Both the position numbers and the translations under genes were made by a program. DNA of 64,000 bases, taken from assembly GCA_020846635.1 (NCBI GenBank), contig JADLDO010000013.1, positions 36,495-100,494 on the forward strand, in the 5' to 3' direction. The DNA is from Caldilineaceae bacterium (GTDB taxonomy: Bacteria > Chloroflexota > Anaerolineae > Caldilineales > Caldilineaceae). A model generated the notes under the pieces. The model saw only the letters and a program-made list of their open reading frames with translations. It did not search any database and was not told the origin of the DNA. Of the stretch, positions 53,242-63,631 are shown piece after piece; position 1 is the first letter of the stretch, and each line of letters begins with the position of its first letter.

Positions 53242-54465
53242 TTATGTATACGCGCGTTCGCCATGTTCGCTGATATCGAGGCCGACTTCTTCTTGCTGCG
53301 ACGAAACGCTCAAGCCAAAGATGGCGTCGAGGATCTTCGCCAGGATAAAGGTCACGACGAAGGCAAAGGCGGCCGCGGCAAGGGTGGCGATCAGTTGGAT
53401 CGTCAACTGGTTCGGGTTGCCATAGAAAAGACCGTCAAAACCCGCCGAATTGACCGTTGTTGTGGCAAACAAGCCTGTCGCCAAAGCGCCCCACACGCCC
53501 GCCATGCCGTGACAGGCCCAAACGTCGAGCGACTCGTCCAAGTGGCGGCTGTGGATAAACTTGATGGCATAGTAGCTGATGGGCGCTGCAACTGCGCCGA
53601 TCACGATGGAGGCAAGCGGGGTGACAAAGCCGGAGCCAGGGGTGATGGCAACCAGGCCCACTACTGCACCGGTGACAATGCCCAAGACACTCGGTTTCTT
53701 ATCGTTCCAGGCTAAGAACATCCAGACCACCGCAGCGGCAGCAGCAGCAGTATTGGTGTTGACAAGGGCGGCGACGGCAAGCCCGTTGGCTGCCAGGGCG
53801 CTGCCGCCATTAAAGCCGAACCAGCCTACCCAGAGAAGCCCTGCACCCAACACAGTAAAGGGAATGTTGTGGGGCTCGATGGGGACAGTGCCATAGCCTC
53901 GCCGCGAGCGAATTGCCAGGGCAAAGGCCAGTGCCGAGAAGCCTGCTGCAATATGCACAACCGTACCACCCGCAAAATCCAGCGCGCCTGTCTCGCGCAG
54001 GAGCCCGCCGACTGCCCAGACTGAATGGGCCAGCGGGTCATAGACCAGGGTTGCCCACAAAAGCGCAAAGACCAGATAGACCTTAAAGTTTACACGTTCG
54101 ACAAAGGCCCCTGTGATGAGTGCCGGGGTGATGACGGCAAAGGTCATCTGAAAAGCGGCAAAGGCCAAACCGGGGATAGTCGTCGAGTAGTCGGGGTTTG
54201 GCTCGGCACCGATTCCTGCTAGCCCTAGATGGCTTAGCCCGCCAATCATGCCGCCGATGGTGGGGCCAAAGGCGAGTGTATAGCCGATGAGTACCCACTG
54301 AAGGCTGATCAAGCCCATCGTAATGATGCTTAAGTTAAGGGTTGAAAGGATATTTTTCTTACGCACCATACCGCCATAGAAGAAGGCGAGGGCGGGTGTC
54401 ATCATCGTAACCAGGGCGGTTGCGATGAGTACCCATGCGGTATCTCCTGAGTTAATGGTATCCAT
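53242..54465 (-). CDS. amtB: Ammonium transporter AmtB
   Basis: 407 residues, eleven membrane helices. Signature regions: FYGGMVRKKNILSTLNLSI (about 29-47), VHIAAGFSALAFALAI with the conserved pore histidine, and HLDESLDVWACHGMAGVWGALATGL with the second histidine. It moves ammonia/ammonium across the membrane and is gated by PII. Written leftward with glnB downstream, separated by the intercistronic palindrome. A probable extended -10 promoter is at 54543-54551. Confidence 0.94.
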   Translation of the reverse strand: MDTINSGDTAWVLIATALVTMMTPALAFFYGGMVRKKNILSTLNLSIITMGLISLQWVLIGYTLAFGPTIGGMIGGLSHLGLAGIGAEPNPDYSTTIPGLAFAAFQMTFAVITPALITGAFVERVNFKVYLVFALLWATLVYDPLAHSVWAVGGLLRETGALDFAGGTVVHIAAGFSALAFALAIRSRRGYGTVPIEPHNIPFTVLGAGLLWVGWFGFNGGSALAANGLAVAALVNTNTAAAAAAVVWMFLAWNDKKPSVLGIVTGAVVGLVAITPGSGFVTPLASIVIGAVAAPISYYAIKFIHSRHLDESLDVWACHGMAGVWGALATGLFATTTVNSAGFDGLFYGNPNQLTIQLIATLAAAAFAFVVTFILAKILDAIFGLSVSSQQEEVGLDISEHGERAYT

Positions 54466-54542
54466 CTTTTGTTGCCTCGTGGGTTGAATTCTGATAAATT
54501 CGAGATTGTGTGCTGAGATCGTGTGCGCTGAGCAGCCTCTAC

Positions 54543-54551
54543 ACTATAGCA
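54543..54551 (-). promoter_or_regulatory. Extended -10 promoter candidate for amtB
   Basis: Read leftward, TGCTATAGT carries an extended -10 TGn plus TATAGT, 78 nt before the amtB ATG. No good -35 and no sigma-54 (-24/-12) sequence found. Confidence 0.4.
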
Positions 54552-54626
54552 ATCCCTGGTCACGCGTTCATTAGGCAAAATGCACAAAATTCAGTTCTCT
54601 GTTTTTGGCAATAGCTCACAAGGAAT

Positions 54627-54706
54627 CTGTCACCCCCGGAGGGGTCTCTCTGCCAATGTTCCTCCAGAGAGATGCCTACGGCATGATAGAGGGACCAGCA
54701 TGACAG
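54627..54706 (-). repeat. Dispersed repeat with CTGTCA/TGACAG ends, copy 2 (80 bp)
   Basis: Inverted relative to 32605-32719. It shares the blocks CTGTCA, CCCCGGAGGGGTCTCTCTGCC, CCAGAGAGATG and GCATGACAG. Stem TCTCTCTG/CAGAGAGA present. Located in the amtB-mutS2 gap. Confidence 0.7.
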
Positions 54707-54854
54707 AGTACCGTGTCGAAACCCGAATACTTTGTGTTACTTTTTCTAGAGTATGATATGATCCGCTTGTTTTTATTGCGTATGATGATTGAATGCTCTA
54801 TCCGGTTATCTGAGTTGCCTGTTCTTTTGGCCTGTTCTGTCCAGTGGATCGCTG

Positions 54855-57314
54855 ATGAACCCGCGAACGCTTAGAGTCCTTGAATATGACAAAATCCTGG
54901 CGCGTGTCGCCGAGTTTTGCGCGTTTAGCGGTGGCGAAGATCTCGCTTTGGCGCTCCTGCCCAGCGACGATCTGCTGACGGTACAGGAGTGGTTGGCCCA
55001 GACCAGCGAAGCTTATAAACTGCTTGACCAAAAGACCGACATTAGCTTTGGCGGCGTGCATGATGTGCGTCCCCTGTTGGATCGCGCCGAACGCCGCGCG
55101 ATGCTGCTGGCTCAAGAGTTGCTGGATATTCGCAACACATTGCTGCGCTCGCGCACATTGCAGAACACATTGACCCGGCTGGAACACAGCTTTCCCCGTT
55201 TGGCCGAGATTGCAACCAACATTGAGCCATGCAGCCATGTCATTGCTGAGATCGGACGCTGTATCAACGAGCGCGGCGAGGTGGTCGATGGCGCGAGTGA
55301 GGCGCTGTCGCGGCTGCGCAGCGAACTGCGCGTGGCCCAGGAGCGGCTGCTGAGTACGCTGGATCGCATCATTCACAGCGGCGATTTTCGCCCCTATTTG
55401 CAGGATGCGCTGGTTACCCAACGACAAGGGCGTTATGTGATTCCAGTGCGCGCCGAACATAAAGGGAACGTGGCGGGGATTGTCCACGACCAATCTGCCA
55501 GCGGGGCTACTCTCTTTATCGAGCCGCTGCGGGTCGTGCAACAGAACAACGCTGTGCGCGAGTTGGAATTACAGGAGGAGCGCGAGGTTCGCCGCATCCT
55601 GACCGAACTCTCTGAATTGGTCGCCGACGAGGCGATCTATATTCGCCGCAATATCGGGATTTTGGCCGAGTTGGACTTTATCTTTGCCAAAGCCAAGTAC
55701 GCCTATACCCTTGAAGCGAGCGCGCCGGAGGTAGTGCCTATCCTGCCTGCCGCAAAGCCGATCCCTAGCTCGGTAGTAGAGGATGACGACAGCCAGGCAG
55801 TCTATCACCCCGGCACAATGCTCGACCTGCGCCGGGCGCGCCACCCCCTGCTTGACCCGAACACGGTTGTATCGGTGGATGTCTATTTGGATGACGAAAC
55901 CTATATCATCGTCATCACCGGCCCCAATACGGGTGGCAAAACGGTTACGCTCAAGACCGTGGGGCTGCTGGCGCTGATGACGCAGTCGGGCATGATGATC
56001 CCGGTGGAGCCGGGAAGCAAACTCAGCATCTTTGAAGGCATCTATGCCGACATTGGGGATGAGCAGAGCATTGAGCAAAACCTAAGCACCTTTAGCAGCC
56101 ACATGACCAATATCATCGAGATTTTGGAGGAGGCCGACCCGGCAAGCCTCGTTCTCTTGGATGAGTTGGGCGCAGGCACCGACCCCGATGAAGGCTCGGC
56201 GTTGGCAATGGCGCTGCTGGATAATTTGCGTGACCGAGGGATTACGACCTTTGCCACCACGCACTACAGCGACCTCAAACTCTATGCCCATAACACGCCA
56301 GGGGTACGCAACGCCTCGGTAGAGTTCGACATTGAGACACTCAGCCCCACCTATGAATTGAGCATTGGCTTGCCGGGGCGCTCCAACGCCTTGATCATCG
56401 CCAATCGCCTGGGACTCAATCCGGTGATCGTGGAGAGGGCAGAGGGCATTGTTCGCCCCGATGCATTGCAGGCGGATGCGCTCCTCGATGACATCAAGCG
56501 CGCCAAGCAGGAGGCGCAGCAGGTAACGGCGCGCGCCAAAGAGCGCGAGCGTCAGGCGCAGTTGGTGGAGGCCGATTTGCGTCACCAACTGGCCGAGATC
56601 GAAGAAGCGCGGCGTACTGTCATCGCCGAGGCGCGCACGACCATGCAGCGCGAGTTGGAGGAAGTCCGCAAGGAGATTGACCAGACTCGTCGCCAACTGG
56701 CGCGCGCTTCGCAGTTTGGTTCTGGCGCAGGCAGCCATGAACAGTTTTTGGCCGAAGCCGAAAAGGAAGTCACCCGCCGCCAGCGCAGCACTGAAGAGGT
56801 TGATACCAATGTGGTGCGTCCTAGCGGCGATCGTGTGGGTGGGCCAATCGAGGTGGGTGACCGCGTTTGGGTCCCCACGCTGCAAGCCAGCGGCGAAGTG
56901 CTTGCGCTCAACGAGCGCGCGGGCGAAGCCGAGGTGCAGATTGGCAATTTTCGTCTCAAGCTGCCGGTCAAGCGGCTGGAACTGCGCCTCAAGGCGGTTA
57001 AGGATGAAACGCCGGATCGGGTGAACTTGCTGGGGGGCAATGCCCAGACGGGGATGGTCAATAGCCCTGGCATTGAATTTGATATGCGCGGCGAACGAGT
57101 GGAAGAGGGACTTGCCAAACTCGAACGCTATTTAGATGATGCCTATCTGGCGCGCCTTCCGTGGGTGCGCATTATTCACGGCAAAGGTACGGGCGCGCTG
57201 CGCGAGGCAGTGCGTACCCTCCTACGCCAACATCCTTCGGTGGCAGAGTTTCGCAACGGGGATACGGGCGAAGGAGGCGATGGCGTGACCGTTGCCAAAT
57301 TGGTGAGTAGCTAA
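54855..57314 (+). CDS. mutS2: MutS2 (RqcU-like) ATPase with Smr domain
   Basis: 819 residues from ATG 54855. RTLRVLEYDKILARVAEFC opens the MutS2 clamp/core. Walker A GPNTGGKTVTLKTVG lies at about 356-370, Walker B LVLLDELGAGTDPDEGSALA near 432-451, then a long coiled coil (about 545-625, rich in Glu/Arg/Ala). The C-terminal Smr nuclease domain (about 738-819, FDMRGERVEEGLAKLE and HGKGTGALREAV) is intact, with its HGxG motif. It resolves collided ribosomes or suppresses recombination, depending on species. GT2 gene starts 12 bp after. Confidence 0.94.
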   Translation: MNPRTLRVLEYDKILARVAEFCAFSGGEDLALALLPSDDLLTVQEWLAQTSEAYKLLDQKTDISFGGVHDVRPLLDRAERRAMLLAQELLDIRNTLLRSRTLQNTLTRLEHSFPRLAEIATNIEPCSHVIAEIGRCINERGEVVDGASEALSRLRSELRVAQERLLSTLDRIIHSGDFRPYLQDALVTQRQGRYVIPVRAEHKGNVAGIVHDQSASGATLFIEPLRVVQQNNAVRELELQEEREVRRILTELSELVADEAIYIRRNIGILAELDFIFAKAKYAYTLEASAPEVVPILPAAKPIPSSVVEDDDSQAVYHPGTMLDLRRARHPLLDPNTVVSVDVYLDDETYIIVITGPNTGGKTVTLKTVGLLALMTQSGMMIPVEPGSKLSIFEGIYADIGDEQSIEQNLSTFSSHMTNIIEILEEADPASLVLLDELGAGTDPDEGSALAMALLDNLRDRGITTFATTHYSDLKLYAHNTPGVRNASVEFDIETLSPTYELSIGLPGRSNALIIANRLGLNPVIVERAEGIVRPDALQADALLDDIKRAKQEAQQVTARAKERERQAQLVEADLRHQLAEIEEARRTVIAEARTTMQRELEEVRKEIDQTRRQLARASQFGSGAGSHEQFLAEAEKEVTRRQRSTEEVDTNVVRPSGDRVGGPIEVGDRVWVPTLQASGEVLALNERAGEAEVQIGNFRLKLPVKRLELRLKAVKDETPDRVNLLGGNAQTGMVNSPGIEFDMRGERVEEGLAKLERYLDDAYLARLPWVRIIHGKGTGALREAVRTLLRQHPSVAEFRNGDTGEGGDGVTVAKLVSS

Positions 57315-57326
57315 AGGAAACGACGG

Positions 57327-58367
57327 ATGTCGGGTTCAACCCAGCAGAAATTAGTGTGCAGCATTGGCATAACCGCTTACAACGAGGAACAGAACATCGG
57401 TCATCTCATGGAGGCATTGGTGGAGCAGCATCTTCACCAGGTCGAGATTGCCGAGATCATCGTCGTCGCCAGTGCCTGCACCGACCGCACTGTACCGATT
57501 GTGCAGCAATTTATGGCGCGTGACTCGCGGATTAAGCTGATTGAGCAGCCCAAGCGTGAGGGAAAGACGAGCGCCATCAATCTCTTTCTGGCCGAAGCGC
57601 AGGCCGACATCTGCGTTTTGGAGAGCGGCGATACCATCCCTCACGAATATGCAATAGAGCATCTGGTGCGTATGTTTGGCGACCCGACCGTGGGCATGGT
57701 CGGCGCGCAGAAGATGGCGGTGGACACGCCGGAACATATTGTGGGGTTGTTGAGCCATCTGCGCTTGCGGATGGAGCATGAGTTGTGTCTGGAGATCCCG
57801 CGCTTGGGCGAGATGATTGCCTTTCGCAAGCTCTTTGACCACATCCCGCCAGAGGTGGCGATGGATGAAGCCTTTGTGGAGGCGTTTGTGGTCAAGCGGG
57901 GGATGAGCGTGCGCTATGCGCCCGATGCCATTGTCTATAACACAGGCCCCGATAACATTGCCGATTTTGTACGCCAGCGACGGCGCAACCATGCCGGCCA
58001 TCTCTATCTCAAGCACAAGTATGGTTACGCTGTCAGCAGCATCCAGAACTCGCGCGTCATGCGTATCGCCTTCAAAGAGGTGATCGGCGTGATCAAGTTG
58101 CTCTGGGTGTTGTTCTTGCTGGCTGTGCTGGAGGCGTGGAGCCGTGTCCTGGGCTGGTATGATTTCGCCATCAAGCGCGATCGCCATGTGGTCTGGGATA
58201 TGGCGTGGAGCCAGAAACAGGATGTGTTCGAGGTGCGCCGGGCCAACCAGCCGACCCATACTCGCGTCTCCGGCTCCTATGCAACTTCGTCCACGGCGCG
58301 CCGCGGTACTGAGGTGCTGGGCGCTGATGTCATGGTGGATGAGAGCCGGCCTGCCACGCAAGCCTGA
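57327..58367 (+). CDS. Glycosyltransferase family 2
   Basis: 346 residues. GT2 fold: CSIGITAYNEEQNIGHLMEA (about 11-30), IAEIIVVASACTDRT, and KRGMSVRYAPDAIVYNTGPD. The DxD-equivalent reads CVLESGDTIPHEY, in which the usual first acidic residue is glutamate-serine-glycine-aspartate; this is less typical. A membrane-anchored C-terminus is likely (LWVLFLLAVLEAWSRVLGWY, about 253-272). AAAGGAAA lies before the ATG. It is followed 39 bp later by a flippase-like gene, a common pair for glycolipid synthesis. Confidence 0.82.
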   Translation: MSGSTQQKLVCSIGITAYNEEQNIGHLMEALVEQHLHQVEIAEIIVVASACTDRTVPIVQQFMARDSRIKLIEQPKREGKTSAINLFLAEAQADICVLESGDTIPHEYAIEHLVRMFGDPTVGMVGAQKMAVDTPEHIVGLLSHLRLRMEHELCLEIPRLGEMIAFRKLFDHIPPEVAMDEAFVEAFVVKRGMSVRYAPDAIVYNTGPDNIADFVRQRRRNHAGHLYLKHKYGYAVSSIQNSRVMRIAFKEVIGVIKLLWVLFLLAVLEAWSRVLGWYDFAIKRDRHVVWDMAWSQKQDVFEVRRANQPTHTRVSGSYATSSTARRGTEVLGADVMVDESRPATQA

Positions 58368-58406
58368 TCTGGATAGAGCGCAGCGCAAGTTTGCTGGCGG
58401 GATGGC

Positions 58407-59465
58407 GTGGATAGCAGGTCGCAATCAGCTATGAAACAATCGTTGTGGAATCTGCTCAAGCTGGTGATTGGCTTGGGGCTGCTAGTATATCTTTACACCC
58501 TGTTGGAAGATCCGGCGGGGCTTTGGCGGCAGATCGTTGAGGCAGACAAGTGGCTGCTGGCGGCGGGCGCGTGTTGTTATGCAGCAGCGGTGGCGCTTGG
58601 TGGCTACAAGTGGGGGTTGCTGCTTGAGTCCGCAGGTATCCAGGTCAGCCTGGGCCGTTTGCTGGCCTACCAGTGGGTCGCAGAGTTCTTCAATAACTTC
58701 CTTCCTGCCCAAGTGGGTGGCGATGTCATGCGCGGCATTGCCCTCGCCAGCGATACCCATCGCACAGCAGATGTGGCGGCCAGCGTCCTCATCGATCGAT
58801 TTATCGGCCTGATGGTCTTTATGGTCGCGGCGGCGTTTGGCTCGGCGGCGATGCTTGTTTGGGGGCGACCTGATGGGCTGCCCTTTACGCCGGAACAGCG
58901 GGTCAGTGTGCAACTGATCGCGCTGGGCAGTGGCGGGGCTTCGCTGCTGCTCCTGGCGATGCTGGTGGCAATCCTCAGCCGCCGGCTCAAGCTGTGGGTC
59001 GAACGGCTGCTCAATCGTCTCTCCTTTCTGCGTTTTGCCCTGCCCATCTGGACAAAGCTGGCAGAGGCATTCAATGTCTATCGCCACGAATACCGCGCCT
59101 TGCTGCTCACCGCGCTGTGCAGCGCCCTGATTGTGCTGCTCACCAGTGTCAACATCTGGCTGATTGCGGAAGCGATCCAGCCCAACAGCATTTCTATGCT
59201 GGAAGTTCTCACCATCAACCCCATTATTGTCTTTGTGGGGCTGGTGCTGCCCCTGTCACCGGGGGGCTTGGGGGTGCGCCAGAGCGCGTTTGCGGCAACT
59301 TTCCTGCTGATGGGCGCAGGAGGAGAATTAGGCTTTGCCGTGGGGTTGTTACAGCAGTTCATTGGCTATTTGGTGAGCCTGCCGGGGGGCTACTGGTGGG
59401 TGAGAGGGAACGCACGCCGCGCCGCCAATCATCATCCGGTGCAGCCCACACCCTCCGATACGTGA
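58407..59465 (+). CDS. Lysylphosphatidylglycerol synthase-TM/flippase-like protein (UPF0104)
   Basis: 352 residues, about eight or nine helices, of the UPF0104/AglD-like family: GYKWGLLLESAGIQVSLGRL, WVAEFFNNFLPAQVGGDVMR (family hallmark) and LPLSPGGLGVRQSAF, the conserved LSPGG..G motif. Family members are linked to lipid-linked sugar transfer or flipping. The start may be ATG 58407 or ATG 58431 (MKQSLWN). It follows the GT2 gene and probably works with it. The lysyl-transfer domain is missing. Confidence 0.8.
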   Translation: MDSRSQSAMKQSLWNLLKLVIGLGLLVYLYTLLEDPAGLWRQIVEADKWLLAAGACCYAAAVALGGYKWGLLLESAGIQVSLGRLLAYQWVAEFFNNFLPAQVGGDVMRGIALASDTHRTADVAASVLIDRFIGLMVFMVAAAFGSAAMLVWGRPDGLPFTPEQRVSVQLIALGSGGASLLLLAMLVAILSRRLKLWVERLLNRLSFLRFALPIWTKLAEAFNVYRHEYRALLLTALCSALIVLLTSVNIWLIAEAIQPNSISMLEVLTINPIIVFVGLVLPLSPGGLGVRQSAFAATFLLMGAGGELGFAVGLLQQFIGYLVSLPGGYWWVRGNARRAANHHPVQPTPSDT

Positions 59466-59560
59466 TTGATCTTCTCCAGTGGGAATAGAGCCCAACCAGG
59501 CAGGGCGCACCACCTATCCCCGTTCCTGCGTATAACCTATGGCCTCGCACCCACAACCCG

Positions 59561-60280
59561 ATGATGGAGATCCATCCCATGATTCCTGCTCTGATCAATA
59601 CGACTTTTCTCACCGACGATGAAGCGCGCGCTTTGTATGCTGGGGGCGATGCGGCGCATGATTTTGACCATGTCTGGCGCGTGACGACGCTGGCGATGCG
59701 GATTGCACAGCATGAAGGGGCCGATGTGACGGTGGTGCGTCTCGCTGCGCTGCTGCATGACGTTCCTGTGGAAACGGTCGGGATGGAGGGGGATGGTGCG
59801 GATGCCGGGGGTCAAACTGCCAAGCGGCGACGTGCCGCGCATCACCTGGCCGCGGCGGATTATGCGCGTGATCTACTCCTTGACCGGGGTCTGGGAACTG
59901 AACAAGTGACGAACGTCGTTCATAGCATTGAGGCGCATCGTTTTCGTGACCAGTCGGTGCAGCCTCAAACCATAGAGGCCCAATGCCTCTATGACGCCGA
60001 TAAGCTGGATAGCATTGGCGCAATTGGCATTGGCCGCGCGTTTGCCTATGCAGGCGCGCATGGCAGCCGCCTGTGGCATGAGCCGTGGAGCGCAGTGCCG
60101 CCGATTGCTGCCAAACCGAGCGGCGGCGATTACACGCCGGTCCATGAATATGTCTATAAACTGCGGCGTATCCTGGCAACTTTGCACACGGAAAGCGCGC
60201 GCCGCATCGGTGCCGAGCGCCACCGCTTTATGATAGTCTTTTTCGACCAGCTTGACGCCGAGATGCAGGGCAGGAGTTAG
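59561..60280 (+). CDS. HD-domain phosphohydrolase
   Basis: 239 residues. The metal-binding residues of the HD fold: HDFDHVWRV (about 29-37), LLHD in the HD motif (LAALLHDVPVET) and the later DADKLDSIGAIG. Unclassified among uncharacterised HD proteins that hydrolyse phosphate esters of nucleotides. Its substrate cannot be predicted. It is 96 bp after the UPF0104 gene. Confidence 0.82.
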   Translation: MMEIHPMIPALINTTFLTDDEARALYAGGDAAHDFDHVWRVTTLAMRIAQHEGADVTVVRLAALLHDVPVETVGMEGDGADAGGQTAKRRRAAHHLAAADYARDLLLDRGLGTEQVTNVVHSIEAHRFRDQSVQPQTIEAQCLYDADKLDSIGAIGIGRAFAYAGAHGSRLWHEPWSAVPPIAAKPSGGDYTPVHEYVYKLRRILATLHTESARRIGAERHRFMIVFFDQLDAEMQGRS

Positions 60281-60301
60281 GTTTATAGAATTCTAGTGAT
60301 T

Positions 60302-62656
60302 ATGCAAAAACCAACGAAATGCTGGACAATTCCGCTAGTTCTACTGCTGGTGCTGGGGCTGCTGGTTACGACTATGCCTATGCAGATCCAGGCGCAAGAC
60401 AGCTCGTTTCCTTCAGATGGTTCTGGGGAGCCTGGCGCGCATCTCCTTGCCCAAGATGCGCCACCGATTCCCCCTTTTACGCCTGGCGTGATCTTGGTGG
60501 GCGTGCGGGGAGATGTGGTGGCGGCTGCGTCCACCTGGGGGGGAATCGAGGTGAACGCGGTGGAGCCGCTGGATTTACGCACGAGCGCGGTGAGCGCGGC
60601 GGCTACAGAGGGAACAGCAGCGGGAGCAGATGCGGAGACATTGACAGGCTATAAGCTCACTGTCCCAACCGGAACAGAATGGAACGCCATTGAAACTTTG
60701 CTTGCGCGCGCGGATGTCGCCTTTGCCGAACCGGATTGGCTTGCCCAAATTGCACAGATCGAACCTGTTGAAGCTACTGTCGAAACGCCCTTTGCGATCT
60801 CCGATACGCTCTATCGGGAGCAGTGGTATTTGCAGCGCATCCGCCTGAGCCGAGCTTGGGTGCTTGCTCTATCAGAAGGCGGGCTGGAGCCGATTGAGGT
60901 TGCCGTGATCGATACAGGGGTGGACTTTGGGCATCCCGACCTGGCAAACCGGCTTTTGGCAGGGCGTAACTATATAAGTAGCACCCAAACGCCGATGGAT
61001 GACAACGGTCATGGCACCCATATTTCGGGGCTGATTGCCGCCGCGGCGAATGGCGCCGGGATGGTGGGGACAGGGCGGCAGGTGAAGATTCTCCCGCTCA
61101 AGGCGCTCAACGGCAATGGGATGGGGGGTGTCAGCACCATCGGTCAGGCAATACGTGACGCGGCGGATGAGGGCGCGCACATCATCAACCTGAGCCTGGA
61201 ATTGGCGATTGACACGTATGCGATGCGCACAGCAGTCGAATATGCCGCATCGCAAGGAACGTTGGTGATTGCCGCCTCCGGCAATCAAGGCAGGTCGAGC
61301 GTGAGTTATCCCGCTGCCTATCCCTCTGTGCTGGCGGTGGGGGCTACAACGTATGACGATGTGCGCGCCTATTATAGCAATCGAGGGCCGGAGCTGGATA
61401 TTGTGGCTCCGGGTGGCAGTTCAAGCCATTCGATTTTGAGTACATGGACAGAAGATGCGGGGGCCGTTTGCCCTTCATCAAAGCGCCAGGTCAATGGCGG
61501 CTTGTATTGTCAGGCCGACGGCACAAGCATGGCGACCGGCATTGTTTCGGGCGCGGCTGCGCTGGTGTGGAGCCTGCGTCCAGAGCTTGGGGCCGATGAG
61601 GTGCGGGAGATCCTGTTGGAGACAGCGGCTCCCATCTCCGGCAGCGCGACCGACGTTGGACGCGGGAGGCTGGACGCCGCTCGCGCGGTGCGCCGTACGC
61701 TGGGGCCGCAACTCCTGTTGGGCCAAAGGTTGGTGACGGCTGCAGCCGTGGAAAATGGCACACCGGTTTCCCGCACGCTTTTTCTGGGGAATTCCAGCCT
61801 AGCCCCCTTAACGGTAGAAGTGACACCCACCCATCAGGTTGCTTGGGTGAATGTTGTGGGGCCGCCCACGGGAGAGGCACGCTATGGCGAACCGCTCGCT
61901 GTGCAACTGCTCTTTACACCCACGGCTGCCGGTGTGGGCAGCTATGCGAGCGATTTGCGCGTCACCGCGACGAACGAGGAGGGCGGGCAGAGTATTTATA
62001 CGGTTGGCACACGTCTGGATGTTGCCCCCGCAGCGGTGCTGCATCCTACCAAGGTATTCATGCCCTGGGCGGGCCAGAGGGTGCATTTCCCCATTTGGGC
62101 TGAACCGGCGCAGAGCGGGCGCACAAACTATGCGATCTCCGGCGACAGCAGTATTGTCGTCGATCTGCCCTTTACAATGACAGTGGGCGAGCGCACTTTC
62201 TCGGATGTGCGTATCTTTGTCGATGGTTTTGTGGTGGCACCCGCCTCTGCCTTTGCGCCCAATCTGCCCAACCACTGTCTTGATAACCAAACTTGGCCCT
62301 CTTTTGCGGTCTATGGGTGGTGGAGTGATTTGAGCCCCGGCGCGGGCAGCACGCTCTCTACCTTTCAGCCCGACGCCGATCACTTTGTCGTTGAATACAA
62401 CAATTTCGCCGGCGCGGGGAGCAGCGATCCAGATAACCGGGTCACTTTCCAAATTGTGCTGCAGCGCGAGGGTCAAATCGAGTTGAACTATGCCCAAGTA
62501 CCGGAAGATGCTCCCGCCAACCTCACGGTGGGGGCGAGCGCGGTCGATGGGCGTTTCTATAACCAGATCACCTGTTTTATGGAGGGGACTATGCGTATCG
62601 GCGAAATGCCACAGGCCCACCAATCCTTCTTTTTGCAAGCGGAGGATCTCTACTGA
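60302..62656 (+). CDS. Secreted subtilisin-like serine protease (S8) with extra C-terminal domains
   Basis: 784 residues from ATG 60302 (a GTG at 60296 adds two). Signal peptide with [17 protein letters not shown] (residues 11-27). The S8 triad is complete: [15 protein letters not shown] (D204), [11 protein letters not shown] (H237) and [14 protein letters not shown] (S409), with oxyanion asparagine in IAASGNQG. After the catalytic domain comes an Ig-like region (about 490-580), the motif [13 protein letters not shown], and a C-terminal beta-rich domain. It lacks an anchor. The stop overlaps the moaB start by one base. Confidence 0.92.
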   Translation: MQKPTKCWTIPLVLLLVLGLLVTTMPMQIQAQDSSFPSDGSGEPGAHLLAQDAPPIPPFTPGVILVGVRGDVVAAASTWGGIEVNAVEPLDLRTSAVSAAATEGTAAGADAETLTGYKLTVPTGTEWNAIETLLARADVAFAEPDWLAQIAQIEPVEATVETPFAISDTLYREQWYLQRIRLSRAWVLALSEGGLEPIEVAVIDTGVDFGHPDLANRLLAGRNYISSTQTPMDDNGHGTHISGLIAAAANGAGMVGTGRQVKILPLKALNGNGMGGVSTIGQAIRDAADEGAHIINLSLELAIDTYAMRTAVEYAASQGTLVIAASGNQGRSSVSYPAAYPSVLAVGATTYDDVRAYYSNRGPELDIVAPGGSSSHSILSTWTEDAGAVCPSSKRQVNGGLYCQADGTSMATGIVSGAAALVWSLRPELGADEVREILLETAAPISGSATDVGRGRLDAARAVRRTLGPQLLLGQRLVTAAAVENGTPVSRTLFLGNSSLAPLTVEVTPTHQVAWVNVVGPPTGEARYGEPLAVQLLFTPTAAGVGSYASDLRVTATNEEGGQSIYTVGTRLDVAPAAVLHPTKVFMPWAGQRVHFPIWAEPAQSGRTNYAISGDSSIVVDLPFTMTVGERTFSDVRIFVDGFVVAPASAFAPNLPNHCLDNQTWPSFAVYGWWSDLSPGAGSTLSTFQPDADHFVVEYNNFAGAGSSDPDNRVTFQIVLQREGQIELNYAQVPEDAPANLTVGASAVDGRFYNQITCFMEGTMRIGEMPQAHQSFFLQAEDLY

Positions 62657-63162
62657 TGGGAACACCCGATCATCATGCCCAGGCTGCAAGCCAGGGGCAA
62701 GTACCCCTTGCCATTGTCACCGTGAGCGACACACGCACGCCGGAGACAGATACCAGCGGCAAGCTGATTCGCCAGTTGGTAGAGGATGCGGGCCACCTGG
62801 TGGTGGGCTATCGCATTGTGCGTGACGAGCCGGATGAGGTGCGCGCCGCCCTGGAGGAGTTCACCGATGGGCGGGCGCGCCTGCTGATCTTCAACGGAGG
62901 CACAGGTATCAGCCGCCGTGACCGCACCTATGACGTGATCAGCAAAGCATTGGAAAAGACGCTGCCCGGTTTTGGCGAACTCTTTCGCATGTTAAGCTTT
63001 CAAGAGGTGGGAGCCGCGGCCATGTTGAGCCGCGCCACAGCCGGGGTCTATCGCGATACGGTCGTCTTTAGCACCCCCGGCTCACCCAACGCCGTGCAAG
63101 TAGCTGTCGAAAAGCTCATCCTGCCGGAGATCCAGCATTTGGCGTGGGAGTTAGTGCGGTAG
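62656..63162 (+). CDS. moaB: Molybdenum cofactor biosynthesis protein MoaB/MogA
   Basis: 168 residues. [20 protein letters not shown] (about 21-40) and [20 protein letters not shown] with [10 protein letters not shown] and [18 protein letters not shown] are typical of MoaB/MogA, which adenylylates molybdopterin before metal insertion. The TGATG overlap with the protease gene implies coupling, an odd partner for a cofactor enzyme. No other moa genes nearby. Confidence 0.9.
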   Translation: MGTPDHHAQAASQGQVPLAIVTVSDTRTPETDTSGKLIRQLVEDAGHLVVGYRIVRDEPDEVRAALEEFTDGRARLLIFNGGTGISRRDRTYDVISKALEKTLPGFGELFRMLSFQEVGAAAMLSRATAGVYRDTVVFSTPGSPNAVQVAVEKLILPEIQHLAWELVR

Positions 63163-63172
63163 GGGTGATCTA

Positions 63173-63631
63173 TCAGCCCCGGTACTCTAGAGGCTTAATG
63201 AGCCAGCCGCGACGGTTCGCAAGAAAGGCTAAACTTACGCGCAGTCTCCTGAAAGTACCCTTGCTTGAAATCACTGGAGCCGGTTCAATTTGAGCATGGG
63301 CATGATTATCTTCTTCTGGCACGTGGATGACATCTATTTGGTGTTTAATAGGAGGATTACTGTTTGTAATGATATCGGCAATGGCTCTCACCTCATGTGC
63401 CAGTAGGAAGACGACTCCATTGCGTTCGTCGTCCTGTTGTGTCCAGCTTGGATTATTACTACATAGTCTGGCACGATCCACCGATGGCTTGTTCTGTGGG
63501 TCGCTAAAAGCAGTATGTGTCACACGTAACTCACCCGTATCGTCCATATGCCAATGATCGGGTTTGTAGGTAATCCGTCTATACAGCGTCTCGTCATCTT
63601 CCACGAATGTCACCATAAGATCATGTGACAT
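63173..63631 (-). CDS. Hypothetical protein
   Basis: 152 residues, not recognised. Begins MSHDLMVTFVEDDETLYRRI, has PDHWHMDDTGELRVTHTAFS and PSVDRARLC, and no signal or membrane helix; mixed alpha/beta. Its ATG abuts the stop of the 57-residue gene upstream, so the two form a unit. Convergent with moaB (10 bp). Confidence 0.6.
   Translation of the reverse strand: MSHDLMVTFVEDDETLYRRITYKPDHWHMDDTGELRVTHTAFSDPQNKPSVDRARLCSNNPSWTQQDDERNGVVFLLAHEVRAIADIITNSNPPIKHQIDVIHVPEEDNHAHAQIEPAPVISSKGTFRRLRVSLAFLANRRGWLIKPLEYRG

Larger units (their letters stand above)
54466..54854. other. Gap of 389 bases between divergent amtB and mutS2
   Basis: Holds the amtB promoter (54543-54551), repeat copy 2 (54627-54706) and an A/T-rich stretch with TATGAT boxes (54752-54762) that may serve mutS2. 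No coding frame beyond a mutS2 N-terminal extension that I reject. Confidence 0.5.

Noticed and set aside
53118..53264. N-terminal extension of the PII gene
   Set aside because: It crosses the intercistronic palindrome and overlaps amtB, while the PII fold starts exactly at ATG 53117.
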